A stretch of 64,000 bases of DNA. Source: Gammaproteobacteria bacterium (GTDB lineage: Bacteria > Pseudomonadota > Gammaproteobacteria > Burkholderiales > Gallionellaceae). The DNA is taken from positions 1 to 64,000 of the forward strand of contig JAHJBC010000006.1 in assembly GCA_018813765.1 (NCBI GenBank). Direction: 5' to 3'. The position numbers were made by a program, and so were the translations under genes. Positions 12,890-22,119 of this stretch are shown piece after piece (within the stretch, counting starts at the first letter, position 1; the number at the start of each line of letters is the position of its first letter). A model generated the notes under the pieces. The model ran no database searches. It saw only the letters and a list, made by a program, of their open reading frames with translations, and was not told where the DNA came from.

Positions 12890-13563
12890 ACGAGCCTGTT
12901 CCAGTCCATACCACCCCGAGCGGGAAGATGATCGCCACCATGGTGCTGGTCGCCAGCATCTGCGGCGTGCTCATCGTCGGCGCCTTCGAAGGCACCGCGG
13001 ATGCCATCGCCGAGAACAAGCGCATCCTGCTCGAACGTGCCGTGTTCAAGGTGCTGCCGGGCGCTGCCAGCGTGCGCGAGTACGCCGCGACCGCCACCGG
13101 CGTGCAGATGCTGGCGGCGGGTGCCGCGCTGCCGGAAGGCGGCATCAAATTCTATGCGGCCTACGACAAGGCGGGTGCGCTCAAGGGCATCGCCGCCGAA
13201 GCCGCGGGCAAGGGTTACGCCGATACGGTGCGCGTGCTGTACGGCTACGACGCTGAGCGCCAGGTCATCATCGGCATCGGCCTGGTGTTCTCGCGCGAGA
13301 CGCCCGGCATCGGCGACAAGATCGTCACCGACCAGGCCTTTTTGCAGAATTTCGTGGCGCTGGACGTGCGCCTGAACGAAGAGATGTCCGCGCTGGCCAA
13401 TGCGGTGAAGGTGGTCAAACACGGTACCAAGCAGAATGCCTGGGAGATCGACGCCATCGCCGGGGCCACCATCACTTCCAAAGCGGTCGGACGCGGCATC
13501 AACGAGAGCGCGCAGAAACTGTTGCCGAAACTGGTTCCGCATATCGGAGAATTGAGATCATGA
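12886..13563 (+). CDS. rnfG: Rnf electron transport complex subunit G
   Basis: A 225-residue periplasm-facing flavoprotein anchored by one N-terminal helix (MIATMVLVASICGVLIVG). The FMN attachment motif DAIAGATITSKAVG is near the C-terminus, as in NqrC/RnfG, with alanine where many have serine before GAT. Middle segments GIGLVFSRETPGIGDKI match the family (ETPGLG core). The ATG overlaps the rnfD stop. It passes electrons between the RnfD flavin and the rest of the complex. Confidence 0.92.
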   Translation: MNEPVPVHTTPSGKMIATMVLVASICGVLIVGAFEGTADAIAENKRILLERAVFKVLPGAASVREYAATATGVQMLAAGAALPEGGIKFYAAYDKAGALKGIAAEAAGKGYADTVRVLYGYDAERQVIIGIGLVFSRETPGIGDKIVTDQAFLQNFVALDVRLNEEMSALANAVKVVKHGTKQNAWEIDAIAGATITSKAVGRGINESAQKLLPKLVPHIGELRS

Positions 13564-14204
13564 GCCTGCCGAACAAAAACGACGAGGGCATCACCTTCGA
13601 CACCTTCATGGAAGGCGTGTGGCGCCAGAACCCGGTGTTCGTGATGGTGCTGGGCATGTGCCCGGTCATGGCGGTCACCGTTTCCGCCATCAACGGCATC
13701 TCGATGGGCATCGCCACCACCTTCGTGCTGGTCAGTTCCTGCCTGCTGGTGTCGCTGATCCGCCATCTGGTGCCGAAGGAAGTGCGCATCGCCACCTACA
13801 TCGTGATCATCGCCACCTTTGTGACGCTGGTCGATTATTTCATCCAGGCCCTGAGTCTGGCGCTGTACGAGGCATTGGGCGCCTTCATCCAGCTCATCGT
13901 GGTGAACTGCATCATCCTCGGCCGCGCCGAAGCGCATGCTTCCAAGAACCCGCCGCTCAAGGCGGTGGTCAATGCGCTGGGCATGGGCGTGGGTTTCACC
14001 ATCGGCCTGTTCGCGCTGGGCGGCGTGCGCGAGATCCTCGGCGCGGGCAAGCTGTTCGGCGTCACACTGTTCGGCGACCAGTTCCAGCCCTGGGTGGTGA
14101 TGGTGCTGCCGCCGGGCGGTTTCTTCGTGCTGGGCGGCTGGCTGCTGTTGTTCGCACTGTTCCGCGGCAAACCGGCGACGGAAGGAGGGCACACCCATGG
14201 ATGA
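13560..14204 (+). CDS. rnfE: Rnf electron transport complex subunit E
   Basis: A 214-residue polytopic subunit with about six helices, homologous to NqrD. It shows the family's WRQNPVFVMVLGMCPVMAVT near the N-terminus and VVNCIILGRAEAHASKN in the middle; the conserved cysteines in these half-helices bind an intramembrane Fe-S centre together with RnfA. It ends with a short His tail (GGHTHG). It overlaps rnfG and rnfA, so it is tightly packed in the operon. Confidence 0.93.
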   Translation: MSLPNKNDEGITFDTFMEGVWRQNPVFVMVLGMCPVMAVTVSAINGISMGIATTFVLVSSCLLVSLIRHLVPKEVRIATYIVIIATFVTLVDYFIQALSLALYEALGAFIQLIVVNCIILGRAEAHASKNPPLKAVVNALGMGVGFTIGLFALGGVREILGAGKLFGVTLFGDQFQPWVVMVLPPGGFFVLGGWLLLFALFRGKPATEGGHTHG

Positions 14205-14781
14205 GCCGTTGAGCCTGATCTTCATCAGCACCCTGCTGGCGAACAACTTCGTGCTGGCGATGTTCCTTGGTCTGTGCCCCTTTCTCGGCGTGTCGGGGCG
14301 TTTGAACACTGCCTTCCCGATGGGTCTGGCGACCATGTTCGTGATGCTGGTGGCATCGCTGTGCGCCTATGGATTGAACCTGCTGCTGGACTATTTCCAC
14401 CTCGAGTTCCTGCGCCTGATCTCCTACATCGTGGTGATCGCCTCGTCGGTGCAACTGGTCGAGATGGTGCTGAAAAAATTCAGTCCGGCGCTGTTCCGCG
14501 CGCTGGGGATCTTCCTGCCGTTGATCACCACCAACTGCGCGATCCTGGCGGTGGCGCTGTTCCAGACCGCGCGCGACTACAGTTTCGCCCAGTCGCTGGT
14601 GTTCGCACTCGGCGCCGGCGGTGGCTTCATGCTGGCGCTGGTGCTGATGGCAAGCTTGCGCGAACGCCTGCAACTGGCCAACGTGCCGACGCTGGTGCAG
14701 GGCACCGCCTTGTCGCTGATCCTGGCCGGCCTGCTGTCGCTGACCTTCATGGGCTTCGCCGGCATGGGGAGCCTGGAATGA
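14197..14781 (+). CDS. rnfA: Rnf electron transport complex subunit A
   Basis: A 194-residue polytopic subunit, homologous to NqrE and the partner of RnfE. Visible signatures: FISTLLANNFVLAMFLGLCP and LPLITTNCAILAVALFQ, containing the two conserved cysteines that hold the intramembrane cluster. About six helices. It is the last canonical rnf gene here; no rnfH was seen. Its stop overlaps the start of the following small gene. Confidence 0.93.
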   Translation: MDEPLSLIFISTLLANNFVLAMFLGLCPFLGVSGRLNTAFPMGLATMFVMLVASLCAYGLNLLLDYFHLEFLRLISYIVVIASSVQLVEMVLKKFSPALFRALGIFLPLITTNCAILAVALFQTARDYSFAQSLVFALGAGGGFMLALVLMASLRERLQLANVPTLVQGTALSLILAGLLSLTFMGFAGMGSLE

Positions 14782-14963
14782 TCTATCTGAAGACCGTGCT
14801 GATCGTGTTCGGCCTGCTCGCGGGCTGGCTGGCCGTCCGCGCAGTCGCGCGCTGGTATGCGGCGCGCCATCCCGAGTTCGGCGAGTTGCGCGAAGAGGGA
14901 GAGGGTTGCGGTTGCGGCAACCACAAGTGTGGCACCGACCAGTGCAAGCGCGAGTCGCATTGA
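14778..14963 (+). CDS. Small Cys-rich single-helix membrane protein ending the rnf run
   Basis: A 61-residue protein that starts on the rnfA stop (AATGA overlap). It has one N-terminal helix (LKTVLIVFGLLAGWLAVRAV) and a C-terminal cysteine cluster, GCGCGNHKCGTDQC. The design recalls small Cys-rich assembly factors such as NqrM, which helps Na+-NQR maturation, but the sequence is not NqrM as I know it. A role in delivering iron to the RnfA/RnfE intramembrane cluster is an inference from position and shape. Confidence 0.72.
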   Translation: MIYLKTVLIVFGLLAGWLAVRAVARWYAARHPEFGELREEGEGCGCGNHKCGTDQCKRESH

Positions 14964-14969
14964 GCATTT

Positions 14970-15029
14970 TGTAGGTGCGAATTTATTCGCACAAGCAAAG
15001 GAAAATGTGCGAATAAATTCGCACCTACA
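14970..15029. repeat. REP pair, GTAG-GTGCGAAT family, copy 1
   Basis: GTAGGTGCGAATTTATTCGCAC is followed by its inverted partner after about 14 bases, giving a BIME-like pair. Each unit is GTAG plus a GTGCGAAT/ATTCGCAC hairpin. It separates the Rnf cluster from ppsA and could stabilise or uncouple the upstream mRNA. A second copy lies after erpA. Confidence 0.85.
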
Positions 15030-15063
15030 GTAACAACGCAGTTCAACTTAACAGGAGAAAGTC

Positions 15064-17439
15064 ATGCAAGCGTACGTCATTCCATTCCAGTCTCTGGGGC
15101 TCGCCGACATCCCGGAGGTGGGCGGAAAGAACGCATCGCTGGGCGAGATGATTTCCAACCTGAGTTCGTCCGGCGTCCATGTGCCCGGCGGTTTCGCCAC
15201 CACGGCGCAGGCCTACCGCGATTTTCTCGCGCATGAGGGGCTGGACAAGCGCATCGAACAGGCACTGTCAAAACTGGATGTGGAAGATGTCTCCGCACTG
15301 GCCGAAGCCGGGCGCAAGATTCGCGGCTGGATCGTCGAAGCGCCGCTGCCCAAGCGCCTGGAAGAAGAGATTCGCAGCCATTACGCAAAACTCTCCGCCG
15401 AAGGCGAGGGCAGCTTTGCCGTGCGTTCCTCGGCCACGGCGGAGGATTTGCCGGACGCTTCCTTTGCCGGACAGCAGGAGACCTTCCTCAACATCCACGG
15501 CATCGACAACATCCTGCACGCGATCCGCGAAGTGTTCGCCTCGCTCTACAACGACCGTGCCATCTCCTATCGCGTACACAAGGACTTCACCCACGCCGAT
15601 GTGGCGCTGTCCGCCGGTGTGCAGCGCATGGTGCGCTCCGACCTGGGCGCCTCCGGCGTGATGTTCACGCTCGACACCGAATCCGGTTTCCGCGATGCGG
15701 TGTTCATCACTTCTTCCTGGGGTTTGGGGGAGATGGTGGTGCAGGGCGCGGTGAATCCCGACGAGTTCTACGTGCACAAGCCGCAATTGCAGGCCGGGTT
15801 CCCCGCCGTCATCCGCCGCGCGCTCGGTTCCAAGCAGCAGCGCATGGTGTTCGACGCGCAGCGTTCCGCCGGGCGCTCATGCCGCATCGAGCCAGTACCG
15901 GCCGCTGACCAGCAGCGTTTCTCGCTCAGCGACGAGGATGTGCTGCAACTGGCGCGTTACGCCGTCTCCATCGAGCAGCACTACGGTCGCCCGATGGATA
16001 TCGAGTGGGGCAAGGATGGCATCGACGGCAAGCTCTACATCCTGCAGGCGCGTCCCGAGACGGTTAAATCGAACGCGGGCAGCGGCGGCACGGAGAAATT
16101 CCGCCTGCACCAGCGCGGCACCGTGCTGGTCGAAGGCCGTGCCATCGGGCAGAAGATCGGCAAGGGCCGCGTGCGCATCGTTGAAAGCACTGCCGAGATG
16201 GACAAGGTGCAGGCAGGCGACGTGCTTGTCACCGACATGACCGACCCGAACTGGGAGCCGGTGATGAAAAAAGCTTCCGCCATTGTCACCAACCGCGGCG
16301 GCCGCACCTGCCACGCCGCCATCATCGCACGCGAGTTGGGCATCCCCGCCATCGTCGGCTGCGGCGATGCCACCAGCGCGTTGCAGGACGGCGAGACCGT
16401 CACCGCTTCCTGCGCCGAGGGTGATACCGGTTATGTCTATCACGGCGATCTGCCGTTCGAGGTGGCGGTGCACAGCGAGGAAGAACTGCCACCCATCCCG
16501 GTCAAACTCATGCTCAACGTGGGCAATCCCACGCTGGCCTTCGAGTTCGCGCAACTGCCGTCGGCGGGCGTCGGCCTGGCGCGGCTGGAATTCATCATCA
16601 ACAACCTGATCGGCATCCACCCGCGCGCAGTGCTGGAGCACGACAAGCTGCCGAAGACATTGCATGAAGCCGTGCTGCAACGCGCCGCCGGTTATGCCAG
16701 TCCGGAAGCGTTTTACGTCGAGAAGATCACCGAAGGCGTGTCCACGCTGGCGGCCGCGTTCTGGCCCAAGCCGGTGATCGTGCGCATGTCCGACTTCAAG
16801 TCGAACGAGTACCGCAAGCTGCTGGGCGGCGACATCTACGAGCCGCTGGAAGAGAACCCGATGATCGGTTTCCGCGGTGCGGGTCGTTATGTCGCGGCGA
16901 ACTTCAGCGAATGTTTCGAGCTGGAATGCCGCGCCATGAAGCGCGTGCGCGAGCAGCTCGGTTACACCAATGTCGAGCTGATGATCCCCTTCGTGCGCAC
17001 CGTGAAAGAAGCGCAGGAAGTCGTCGCCACGCTGGCGAAGCACGGCCTCAAGCGCGGCGAGAATGGCCTGCGCCTCATCATGATGTGCGAGATCCCATCC
17101 AACGCGCTGCTTGCGGAAGAGTTCCTGCAACACTTCGACGGCTTCTCCATCGGCTCCAACGACCTGACGCAACTGACATTGGGACTGGACCGCGATTCCA
17201 GCCTTGTGGCGGACCGTTTCGACGAGCGCGATGCGGCGGTGAAGTCCTTGCTGAAGATGGCGATCACCACCTGCAACCGTTTGAACAAATATGTCGGCAT
17301 CTGCGGACAGGGTCCTTCCGACCACTTTGATTTCGCCGAGTGGCTGGTCGAGACCGGGATTCAGACCATGTCGCTGAACCCCGACACGGTTGTAGAAACA
17401 TGGCGCAAGCTGGCCAATAAAGGAATTGCCGGGAAGTAA
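15064..17439 (+). CDS. ppsA: Phosphoenolpyruvate synthase
   Basis: Converts pyruvate + ATP + water to PEP + AMP + Pi. 791 residues, the normal length. Order: N-terminal ATP-grasp domain ([20 protein letters not shown]), the swivelling phosphohistidine domain ([17 protein letters not shown], catalytic His), and the C-terminal PEP-binding barrel ([28 protein letters not shown] with the catalytic Cys). It starts behind AACAGGAGAAAG. It follows the Rnf/oxidoreductase genes by about 100 bp containing only a REP pair, so joint expression is likely. In that setting it would drain pyruvate made by reductive carboxylation into gluconeogenesis. Confidence 0.96.
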   Translation: MQAYVIPFQSLGLADIPEVGGKNASLGEMISNLSSSGVHVPGGFATTAQAYRDFLAHEGLDKRIEQALSKLDVEDVSALAEAGRKIRGWIVEAPLPKRLEEEIRSHYAKLSAEGEGSFAVRSSATAEDLPDASFAGQQETFLNIHGIDNILHAIREVFASLYNDRAISYRVHKDFTHADVALSAGVQRMVRSDLGASGVMFTLDTESGFRDAVFITSSWGLGEMVVQGAVNPDEFYVHKPQLQAGFPAVIRRALGSKQQRMVFDAQRSAGRSCRIEPVPAADQQRFSLSDEDVLQLARYAVSIEQHYGRPMDIEWGKDGIDGKLYILQARPETVKSNAGSGGTEKFRLHQRGTVLVEGRAIGQKIGKGRVRIVESTAEMDKVQAGDVLVTDMTDPNWEPVMKKASAIVTNRGGRTCHAAIIARELGIPAIVGCGDATSALQDGETVTASCAEGDTGYVYHGDLPFEVAVHSEEELPPIPVKLMLNVGNPTLAFEFAQLPSAGVGLARLEFIINNLIGIHPRAVLEHDKLPKTLHEAVLQRAAGYASPEAFYVEKITEGVSTLAAAFWPKPVIVRMSDFKSNEYRKLLGGDIYEPLEENPMIGFRGAGRYVAANFSECFELECRAMKRVREQLGYTNVELMIPFVRTVKEAQEVVATLAKHGLKRGENGLRLIMMCEIPSNALLAEEFLQHFDGFSIGSNDLTQLTLGLDRDSSLVADRFDERDAAVKSLLKMAITTCNRLNKYVGICGQGPSDHFDFAEWLVETGIQTMSLNPDTVVETWRKLANKGIAGK

Positions 17440-17537
17440 TTCTTGGCGACCACGGCAGCCGGATCGAGATGAGTCCGACTGCCGCAATCTCCAACCGGAC
17501 ACGCAACGTGCCCGGGATCATCAGTAAGCGTTTTCCA

Positions 17538-17585
17538 GCCCCTCCCCCATCCCACTCTCCCCTTTTGGGGGGAGGGGTCTTTTTT
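17538..17585 (+). terminator. Terminator after ppsA
   Basis: CCCCTCCCC pairs with GGGGAGGGG and is followed by TCTTTTTTG. The inner bases are themselves a G/C-block palindrome of the repeat type seen elsewhere in the window. Confidence 0.65.
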
Positions 17586-17957
17586 GATCATTTATAAAAC
17601 TTTGATCATTAGAAAATCGCGACTGCATTATTAGATTATCAGAATACTTGAAATTAATGCGTGCAATGTGGGCTTTAGACCATGTTTTTAATATGGTAAA
17701 GCGGTGACTTATCTGGTTTTCGCCCGTTCAGGCATCGCCTCATTCCCGAATTTTCCTAGCGCAATTTGATTGCATTGCTGTGACACCGGCACACTGCTGT
17801 AGCGCTGGAGACACAGTTGCGTGAATTTTTTGTTACCCGGCAGGTTTTGGAAATTTCCGCGACAGAATCCGCGCCGAATTCTCGTTTGAGGGAATTTGCC
17901 TGAATGCGCTGGCGGCGCTGGCTGCCGGTGAAACCAACCTGAATAGGAGCAATCAAG
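17586..17957. other. Intergenic region upstream of the porin gene
   Basis: About 370 bp without a convincing gene. The first half is AT-rich and contains a TGATCAT direct repeat and a small ACCAT...ATGGT dyad; a long 5' leader for the porin is plausible. I could not identify a clear promoter. AGGAGC lies ten bases before the porin ATG. Confidence 0.5.
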
Positions 17958-19046
17958 ATGCAAAAGAAACTCATCGCATTGGCTGTGGCCGCTGCATTTT
18001 CCGCCCCGGCATTTGCCGATAACGCCAACTTCACCTTCTACGGTACCGCAGACCTGTCCTATGACATGGTCAATACCGGCACCGCCGCGAACGGCACCAA
18101 GGGCACCACCAAGCGCGTGGTTTCCAGCAACGTGTCCAAGTTCGGCTTCAAGGGTGCCGAGGATCTGGGGGGCGGTCTGGCTGCCGTGTGGCAGATTGAG
18201 CAGCAGATCAACATCGACGACGCCGCCAAGAATACCTTCGCCAGCCGCAATACCTTCGCCGGCCTGAAGGGCGACTTCGGCACCGTGCTGCTGGGTATCC
18301 ATGACACTCCCTACAAGCTCACCACCCGCAAGCTGGACGTGTTCGGCGACAGCATCGCCGATAACCGCGCACTGCTGGGTGGCATTACCGGCACCTCGGC
18401 AGCTGCCGCTTTCGACGGTCGCCAGAACAACGTGCTGGCCTATATCAGCCCGGCCATGAGCGGACTGACTGCTGCCATCGCCGCAGTCAACCTGACAGAA
18501 GGTAACAAGCTGGACACCGACGAGTCGGGTAGCGCCCTGAGTCTGGGCCTCATGTACAGTGCCGCACCGTTCTACGCTGGCCTGGGCTATGAGAAGCATT
18601 CCCTGGACCATGTGGCCGTGGGTGCCAGCGAAAAAGCGACCAAGGTCGGCTTCGGCTTCAGCCAGGACATGTTCTCGGTCGGCGCGGTGATCGAGAAGAC
18701 CACCGACAACCTCGCTGCAGCGCAGGAGAACAAGTACGGCCACTCTGCCGTTTACCTCTCCGGCAAGATGAAGGTGGGTAGCGGTGCGGTCAAGCTGGCT
18801 TACGCGAAGGCTGGCGAGATCGGTTCTGGCGCTGCCAAGGTTGCCAACAGCGGTGCCTCGATGCTGTCCGTCGGTTACGACCACAAGATGAGCAAGCAGA
18901 CCACGCTGTATGCACTGTACTCCAAGCTCAGCAACGACGATGCTGCCGCGTACAAATTCACGCAGAACTCCGGCGCGAGCAGCACACTGGCAGGTACCGG
19001 TGCTTCTCCGTCTGTTGTCTCCCTGGGCATGAAGCACACCTTCTAA
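17958..19046 (+). CDS. Gram-negative porin
   Basis: A 362-residue outer-membrane beta-barrel of the betaproteobacterial general porin family. The signal peptide is QKKLIALAVAAAFSAPAFA, with cleavage after AFA. The first strand NFTFYGTADLSYDM, the GFKGAEDLGGGLAAVWQIE segment, and the C-terminal strand ending SLGMKHTF with terminal Phe (the barrel-assembly signal) are typical. Substrate preference cannot be told. It is a monocistronic unit with its own terminator. Confidence 0.92.
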   Translation: MQKKLIALAVAAAFSAPAFADNANFTFYGTADLSYDMVNTGTAANGTKGTTKRVVSSNVSKFGFKGAEDLGGGLAAVWQIEQQINIDDAAKNTFASRNTFAGLKGDFGTVLLGIHDTPYKLTTRKLDVFGDSIADNRALLGGITGTSAAAAFDGRQNNVLAYISPAMSGLTAAIAAVNLTEGNKLDTDESGSALSLGLMYSAAPFYAGLGYEKHSLDHVAVGASEKATKVGFGFSQDMFSVGAVIEKTTDNLAAAQENKYGHSAVYLSGKMKVGSGAVKLAYAKAGEIGSGAAKVANSGASMLSVGYDHKMSKQTTLYALYSKLSNDDAAAYKFTQNSGASSTLAGTGASPSVVSLGMKHTF

Positions 19047-19075
19047 GCTGCAGCCACACCGCAGTCGGGAAGTTC

Positions 19076-19104
19076 AAACGGACACCTTCGGGTGTCCGTT
19101 TTTC
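19076..19104 (+). terminator. Rho-independent terminator after the porin gene
   Basis: AAACGGACACC-TTCG-GGTGTCCGTTTTTC: an 11-bp stem closed by a stable UUCG tetraloop and followed by a T run. Confidence 0.93.
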
Positions 19105-19162
19105 ATTTGACAGCCGGCATCCGATTGCCTATACATGCACTCATGGCAAACAGGAGAACACC

Positions 19163-19789
19163 ATGCTGAATCTGGACAGGCTGATCATCGAATTCGACAA
19201 GGGCTTGCGCACGCTTCTGGCCAAAGCGCCGACCGCGCGTCCCTATCCCGACGCCGACATCCCCGATGCGGCGATGAGCGAGGCGGAGAAGAAACATGCG
19301 GCTGCGCTGATGCGCATCAACCATACCGGCGAGATCTGCGCGCAGGCCCTGTATCAGGGGCAGGCGCTGACCGCCAAGGATCCGGCGGTGGAAGCAAAAC
19401 TGAATCACGCCGCGTGGGAAGAGACCGAACACCTGGCCTGGACATCGCACCGCGTGTACGAGCTGGGTGGGCGGCTGAGCCTGCTCAACCCGATCTGGTA
19501 CACCAGTTCGCTGGCGCTGGGCGCGCTGGCAGGTGCCCTGGGCGACAAGTGGAACCTGGGATTTCTGGCCGAGACCGAGCGCCAGGTGGGCTCGCACCTG
19601 CAACATCACCTCGATACCTTGCCGCAACAGGATGCGAAAAGCCGCGCCATCGCGCAGCAGATGTATGTGGACGAGGTCGGACACTCCGATATGGCGGTGG
19701 AGCTGGGCGCGGCGGAATTGCCGTTGCCGGTGAAGCTGGCGATGAGGGGGATGTCGAAGGTGATGACGAAGACGGTTTATTGGGTCTGA
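19163..19789 (+). CDS. coq7: 2-polyprenyl-3-methyl-6-methoxy-1,4-benzoquinol hydroxylase (Coq7)
   Basis: Diiron monooxygenase of ubiquinone biosynthesis, which adds the C6 hydroxyl to demethoxyubiquinol. 208 residues. The carboxylate/His ligands are visible in ALMRINHTGEICAQALYQGQ, WEETEHLAW and YVDEVGHSDMA. It begins behind AACAGGAGAACACC. Presence of Coq7 indicates aerobic ubiquinone synthesis and fits a betaproteobacterium. No operon partner is evident. Confidence 0.95.
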   Translation: MLNLDRLIIEFDKGLRTLLAKAPTARPYPDADIPDAAMSEAEKKHAAALMRINHTGEICAQALYQGQALTAKDPAVEAKLNHAAWEETEHLAWTSHRVYELGGRLSLLNPIWYTSSLALGALAGALGDKWNLGFLAETERQVGSHLQHHLDTLPQQDAKSRAIAQQMYVDEVGHSDMAVELGAAELPLPVKLAMRGMSKVMTKTVYWV

Positions 19790-19807
19790 TCGTCCCGGCG
19801 ATAGATT

Positions 19808-19862
19808 TGTAGGTCGGGTTTCAACCCGACGCCGTTTGTCGGACTGAAGTCCGACCCACAGG
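19808..19862. repeat. REP pair, GTAG-GTCGGGT family
   Basis: TGTAGGTCGGGTTTCAACCCGAC followed by TCGGACTGAAGTCCGACCCACA: two inverted hairpins, each with the GTAG or GTGG-type end. It lies between the convergent coq7 and OsmC-like genes and may also serve as a terminator. Confidence 0.8.
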
Positions 19863-19875
19863 GGAATATGGCGTC

Positions 19876-20292
19876 CTAAACTTCCACGATCTCGAAATCG
19901 TGCGTCACCTCGGCCACCTTCCCCAGCATGATCGAAGCCGAACAGTATTTCTCGGCGGAAAGATGCACGGCGCGGTCGACCTGTTCGCGCTTGAGGCTCT
20001 TGCCGGTGATGACGAAGTGCAGGTGGATTTTGGTGAAGATCTTGGGGTCGGTATCGGCCCGTTCGGACTGAATGTCCACCACGCAGTCGGTGATCTGCTG
20101 GCGCCCCTTTTTCAGGATGGTCACCACGTCGTAGGCGGTGCAGGCGCCGGTGCCGAGCAACAGCATCTCCATCGGTCGCGGGCCGAGGTTGCGGCCGCCG
20201 CCGGCGGGCGGACCGTCCATCAGCACGGCATGGCCGCTTTCCGTTTCGCCCAGGAACGAGACTTCCTCAACCCATTTGATGCGAGCTTTCAT
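19876..20292 (-). CDS. OsmC family protein (YhfA-like)
   Basis: A 138-residue OsmC/Ohr-fold protein. It carries ARIKWVEEVSFLGETESGH at the N-terminus, the loop RPMEMLLLGTGACTAYDVV with the first conserved cysteine, and SAEKYCSASIML with the second. Members with these two cysteines reduce peroxides, but the YhfA branch is functionally unclear. Starts behind GGGAGACAGC. Downstream of YdcF-like on the same strand with a 55-bp gap. Confidence 0.88.
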   Translation of the reverse strand: MKARIKWVEEVSFLGETESGHAVLMDGPPAGGGRNLGPRPMEMLLLGTGACTAYDVVTILKKGRQQITDCVVDIQSERADTDPKIFTKIHLHFVITGKSLKREQVDRAVHLSAEKYCSASIMLGKVAEVTHDFEIVEV

Positions 20293-20346
20293 GTGCTGTC
20301 TCCCAAGTAGGCCGTCTCGCTACCTTTTTGTCGGGGATGACGGCGG

Positions 20347-21105
20347 TCATGATTTTATCCGATACCAGACTATCCCGATCAACTCGTGCATGAATATTCT
20401 GCTGTTGCGCAGTGCAGAGGGATTCGGCATGAAAGTCAGCAGATCGATCCTGTAGCGCGTGGTGTAGGCGGTGGGTACCGGGATGACCTTGAATCCCGCC
20501 TTCTCAAAGACTGACAACGCGCGCGGCATGTGCCAGGCGTGGGTGACCAGATAGATGCGGTCGATTCCCACCGATTTGAGCGTCTCCCGGCTCAGACGGG
20601 CATTCTCCAGCGTGTTGTTCGACCCGTCCTCCGTCCATCGCACCGTCACGTTGAATTCCTGCTCCAGCACCCGTTTCATCTGCGCCGCCTCGGATTCATC
20701 GTTGCCGAGGGGCTTGCCGCCTGTGACCAGGATCAGCTTCCCGGTCTCGCGCTGCAGCCGGGCGCCGAAGCGCAAGCGTTCCAGTGTGTAGCTGCCCACG
20801 GTATCGCCGCCATATTCCGGCGCGTGGAAATAGGTGCCACCGCCCAGCACGACAATGGCATCGGCCTGTTGCACTTTCGTGTCGATGGCATGCGGCTCGC
20901 CCTCGATGGCATGCATCAGGGCATCGGCAACGAATGGGGTGGACAGCAGCCACAGCAACGCAACAGAAGAAGTGAGCAGCACCCGCGCGAGCAGCGGGCG
21001 TTTGTGCCACAGCCACAAGCCCAATGCGGCAAGCAGCAGCAGGTTGAGCGGGGGTAATAAAAATGCGGCGATAAAGTTGGTCAAGAACCAGGTCATGGCA
21101 GGCAT
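20347..21105 (-). CDS. YdcF/ElyC family protein (DUF218)
   Basis: A 252-residue protein with two N-terminal membrane helices (roughly residues 5-50) and a DUF218 domain: ADAIVVLGGGTYF, LILVTGGKPLGNDESEA, ENARLSRETLK and YLVTHAWHMPRALSVFEKAG. ElyC, the best-known relative, affects envelope polysaccharide/undecaprenyl-phosphate metabolism. The exact function is unknown. It is divergent from the phospholipase-like gene and shares a short intergenic region with Pho-box-like repeats. Confidence 0.88.
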   Translation of the reverse strand: MPAMTWFLTNFIAAFLLPPLNLLLLAALGLWLWHKRPLLARVLLTSSVALLWLLSTPFVADALMHAIEGEPHAIDTKVQQADAIVVLGGGTYFHAPEYGGDTVGSYTLERLRFGARLQRETGKLILVTGGKPLGNDESEAAQMKRVLEQEFNVTVRWTEDGSNNTLENARLSRETLKSVGIDRIYLVTHAWHMPRALSVFEKAGFKVIPVPTAYTTRYRIDLLTFMPNPSALRNSRIFMHELIGIVWYRIKS

Positions 21106-21139
21106 CCGGAATTAGTGCGTCGCATTATCGCAGAACGCG

Positions 21140-21168
21140 CTGTCACAAATGAATCATCGGGTTGTCAT
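21140..21168 (+). promoter_or_regulatory. Pho-box-like triple repeat
   Basis: CTGTCAC-AAAT-GAATCAT-CGGG-TTGTCAT: three 7-mers at an exact 11-bp period, the geometry of PhoB boxes (consensus CTGTCAT). The outer two match 6 of 7 and the middle one 4 of 7. It lies between divergent genes for YdcF-like and phospholipase-like proteins. No phoB gene is in the window, so the assignment rests on pattern only. Confidence 0.45.
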
Positions 21169-21202
21169 CATGGCTTCGCATGGTGCGGCGAAACTGCGCG
21201 GC

Positions 21203-22069
21203 ATGGAAAAGGCATTGAGACACTGGCGCTGGTTGTTCCCGCTGCTGCTGTTCAGCGGCGATGCGCTTGCCTGGGGCTTGTACACCCATGTCTATTTCGC
21301 CCAGTTGCTGTTGTGGGCGGTTCCGCTCACCGATCCGCGCTTCCGCAAGGCTGTCATCGCTTATCCCAAACTGGTGCTGGCCGGCGCCTGCCTGCCCGAT
21401 CTCGCGCTGCTGAGCGAGCGCCCTTGGGGCGAGCCATTCTCCACCACGCACCAGTGGCAGCGCGCGCGCAAGCTGCTGGACGATGCCAGGAGCGACGAGG
21501 AATACGCGCTGTCGCTGGGCTTCGTCAGCCACCTGCTGGTGGATGTGATCGCGCACAACCACTTCGTCCCCGCGCACGAAAAGATGTGGGGCAATGTGCC
21601 CGTGCTTACGCATGCGGCCTGCGAGTGGGCGATGGATATGCATATCCGCAAGCAGCTGTTTGCCCAGCCCGGTGAGTTGATGGATGCACATCGCAAGGAA
21701 CTGGCGGACTATGTCGCGCAGCATTTCGATTGTCCACAGCCCATAGCAAAACGCGGCGTGGGTATGCTGGCCGGGGCGGAGAATCTGTTGCGCTTCAGTT
21801 GCCTGTCAGAGCTGAGCTATCGCGTGGCGGGCGCGCTCGATGGTCACATGCAGCGCCGCTTCAATTATTACCTGAGCGAGACCAGCGCGCGCCTGGTCCA
21901 TATCGACCGCATCCTGTCCGGCGAGGAGCCGGTGTGGGATGCCAATCCCGATGCCGACGATCCGCAGGTGCGGCGGCGCATCGAGCTGGTCACCCCGCTG
22001 CAGTTGCGGCACCGCATCCCGCTACCGCAGGATGTGTTCAGTATTCAGTCGGTAGTCGCTAGACGTTAG
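21203..22069 (+). CDS. Zinc-dependent phospholipase C-like protein
   Basis: A member of the zinc-dependent phospholipase C / S1-P1 nuclease-like fold. Motifs: WGLYTHVYFAQ just after a hydrophobic leader (HWRWLFPLLLFSGDALA), DLALLSERPWGEPFSTTHQ, and GFVSHLLVDVIAHNHFVP, which supplies metal-binding His/Asp. I chose the ATG at 21203 because it gives a signal-peptide-like start; upstream in-frame ATGs at 21149 and 21170 fall in the Pho-box-like repeats. No strong ribosome site is visible for any. It probably cleaves phospholipid head groups or phosphodiesters in the envelope. Confidence 0.75.
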   Translation: MEKALRHWRWLFPLLLFSGDALAWGLYTHVYFAQLLLWAVPLTDPRFRKAVIAYPKLVLAGACLPDLALLSERPWGEPFSTTHQWQRARKLLDDARSDEEYALSLGFVSHLLVDVIAHNHFVPAHEKMWGNVPVLTHAACEWAMDMHIRKQLFAQPGELMDAHRKELADYVAQHFDCPQPIAKRGVGMLAGAENLLRFSCLSELSYRVAGALDGHMQRRFNYYLSETSARLVHIDRILSGEEPVWDANPDADDPQVRRRIELVTPLQLRHRIPLPQDVFSIQSVVARR

Positions 22070-22119
22070 TCGTTAGTTGGCGGACAACACCAAGCTGCAA
22101 CATTTCAATTCAGTCGCAA

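Noticed and set aside
14970-15029. CRISPR repeat
   Set aside because: Only one inverted pair per locus, no regular spacers and no cas genes; it is a REP pair.
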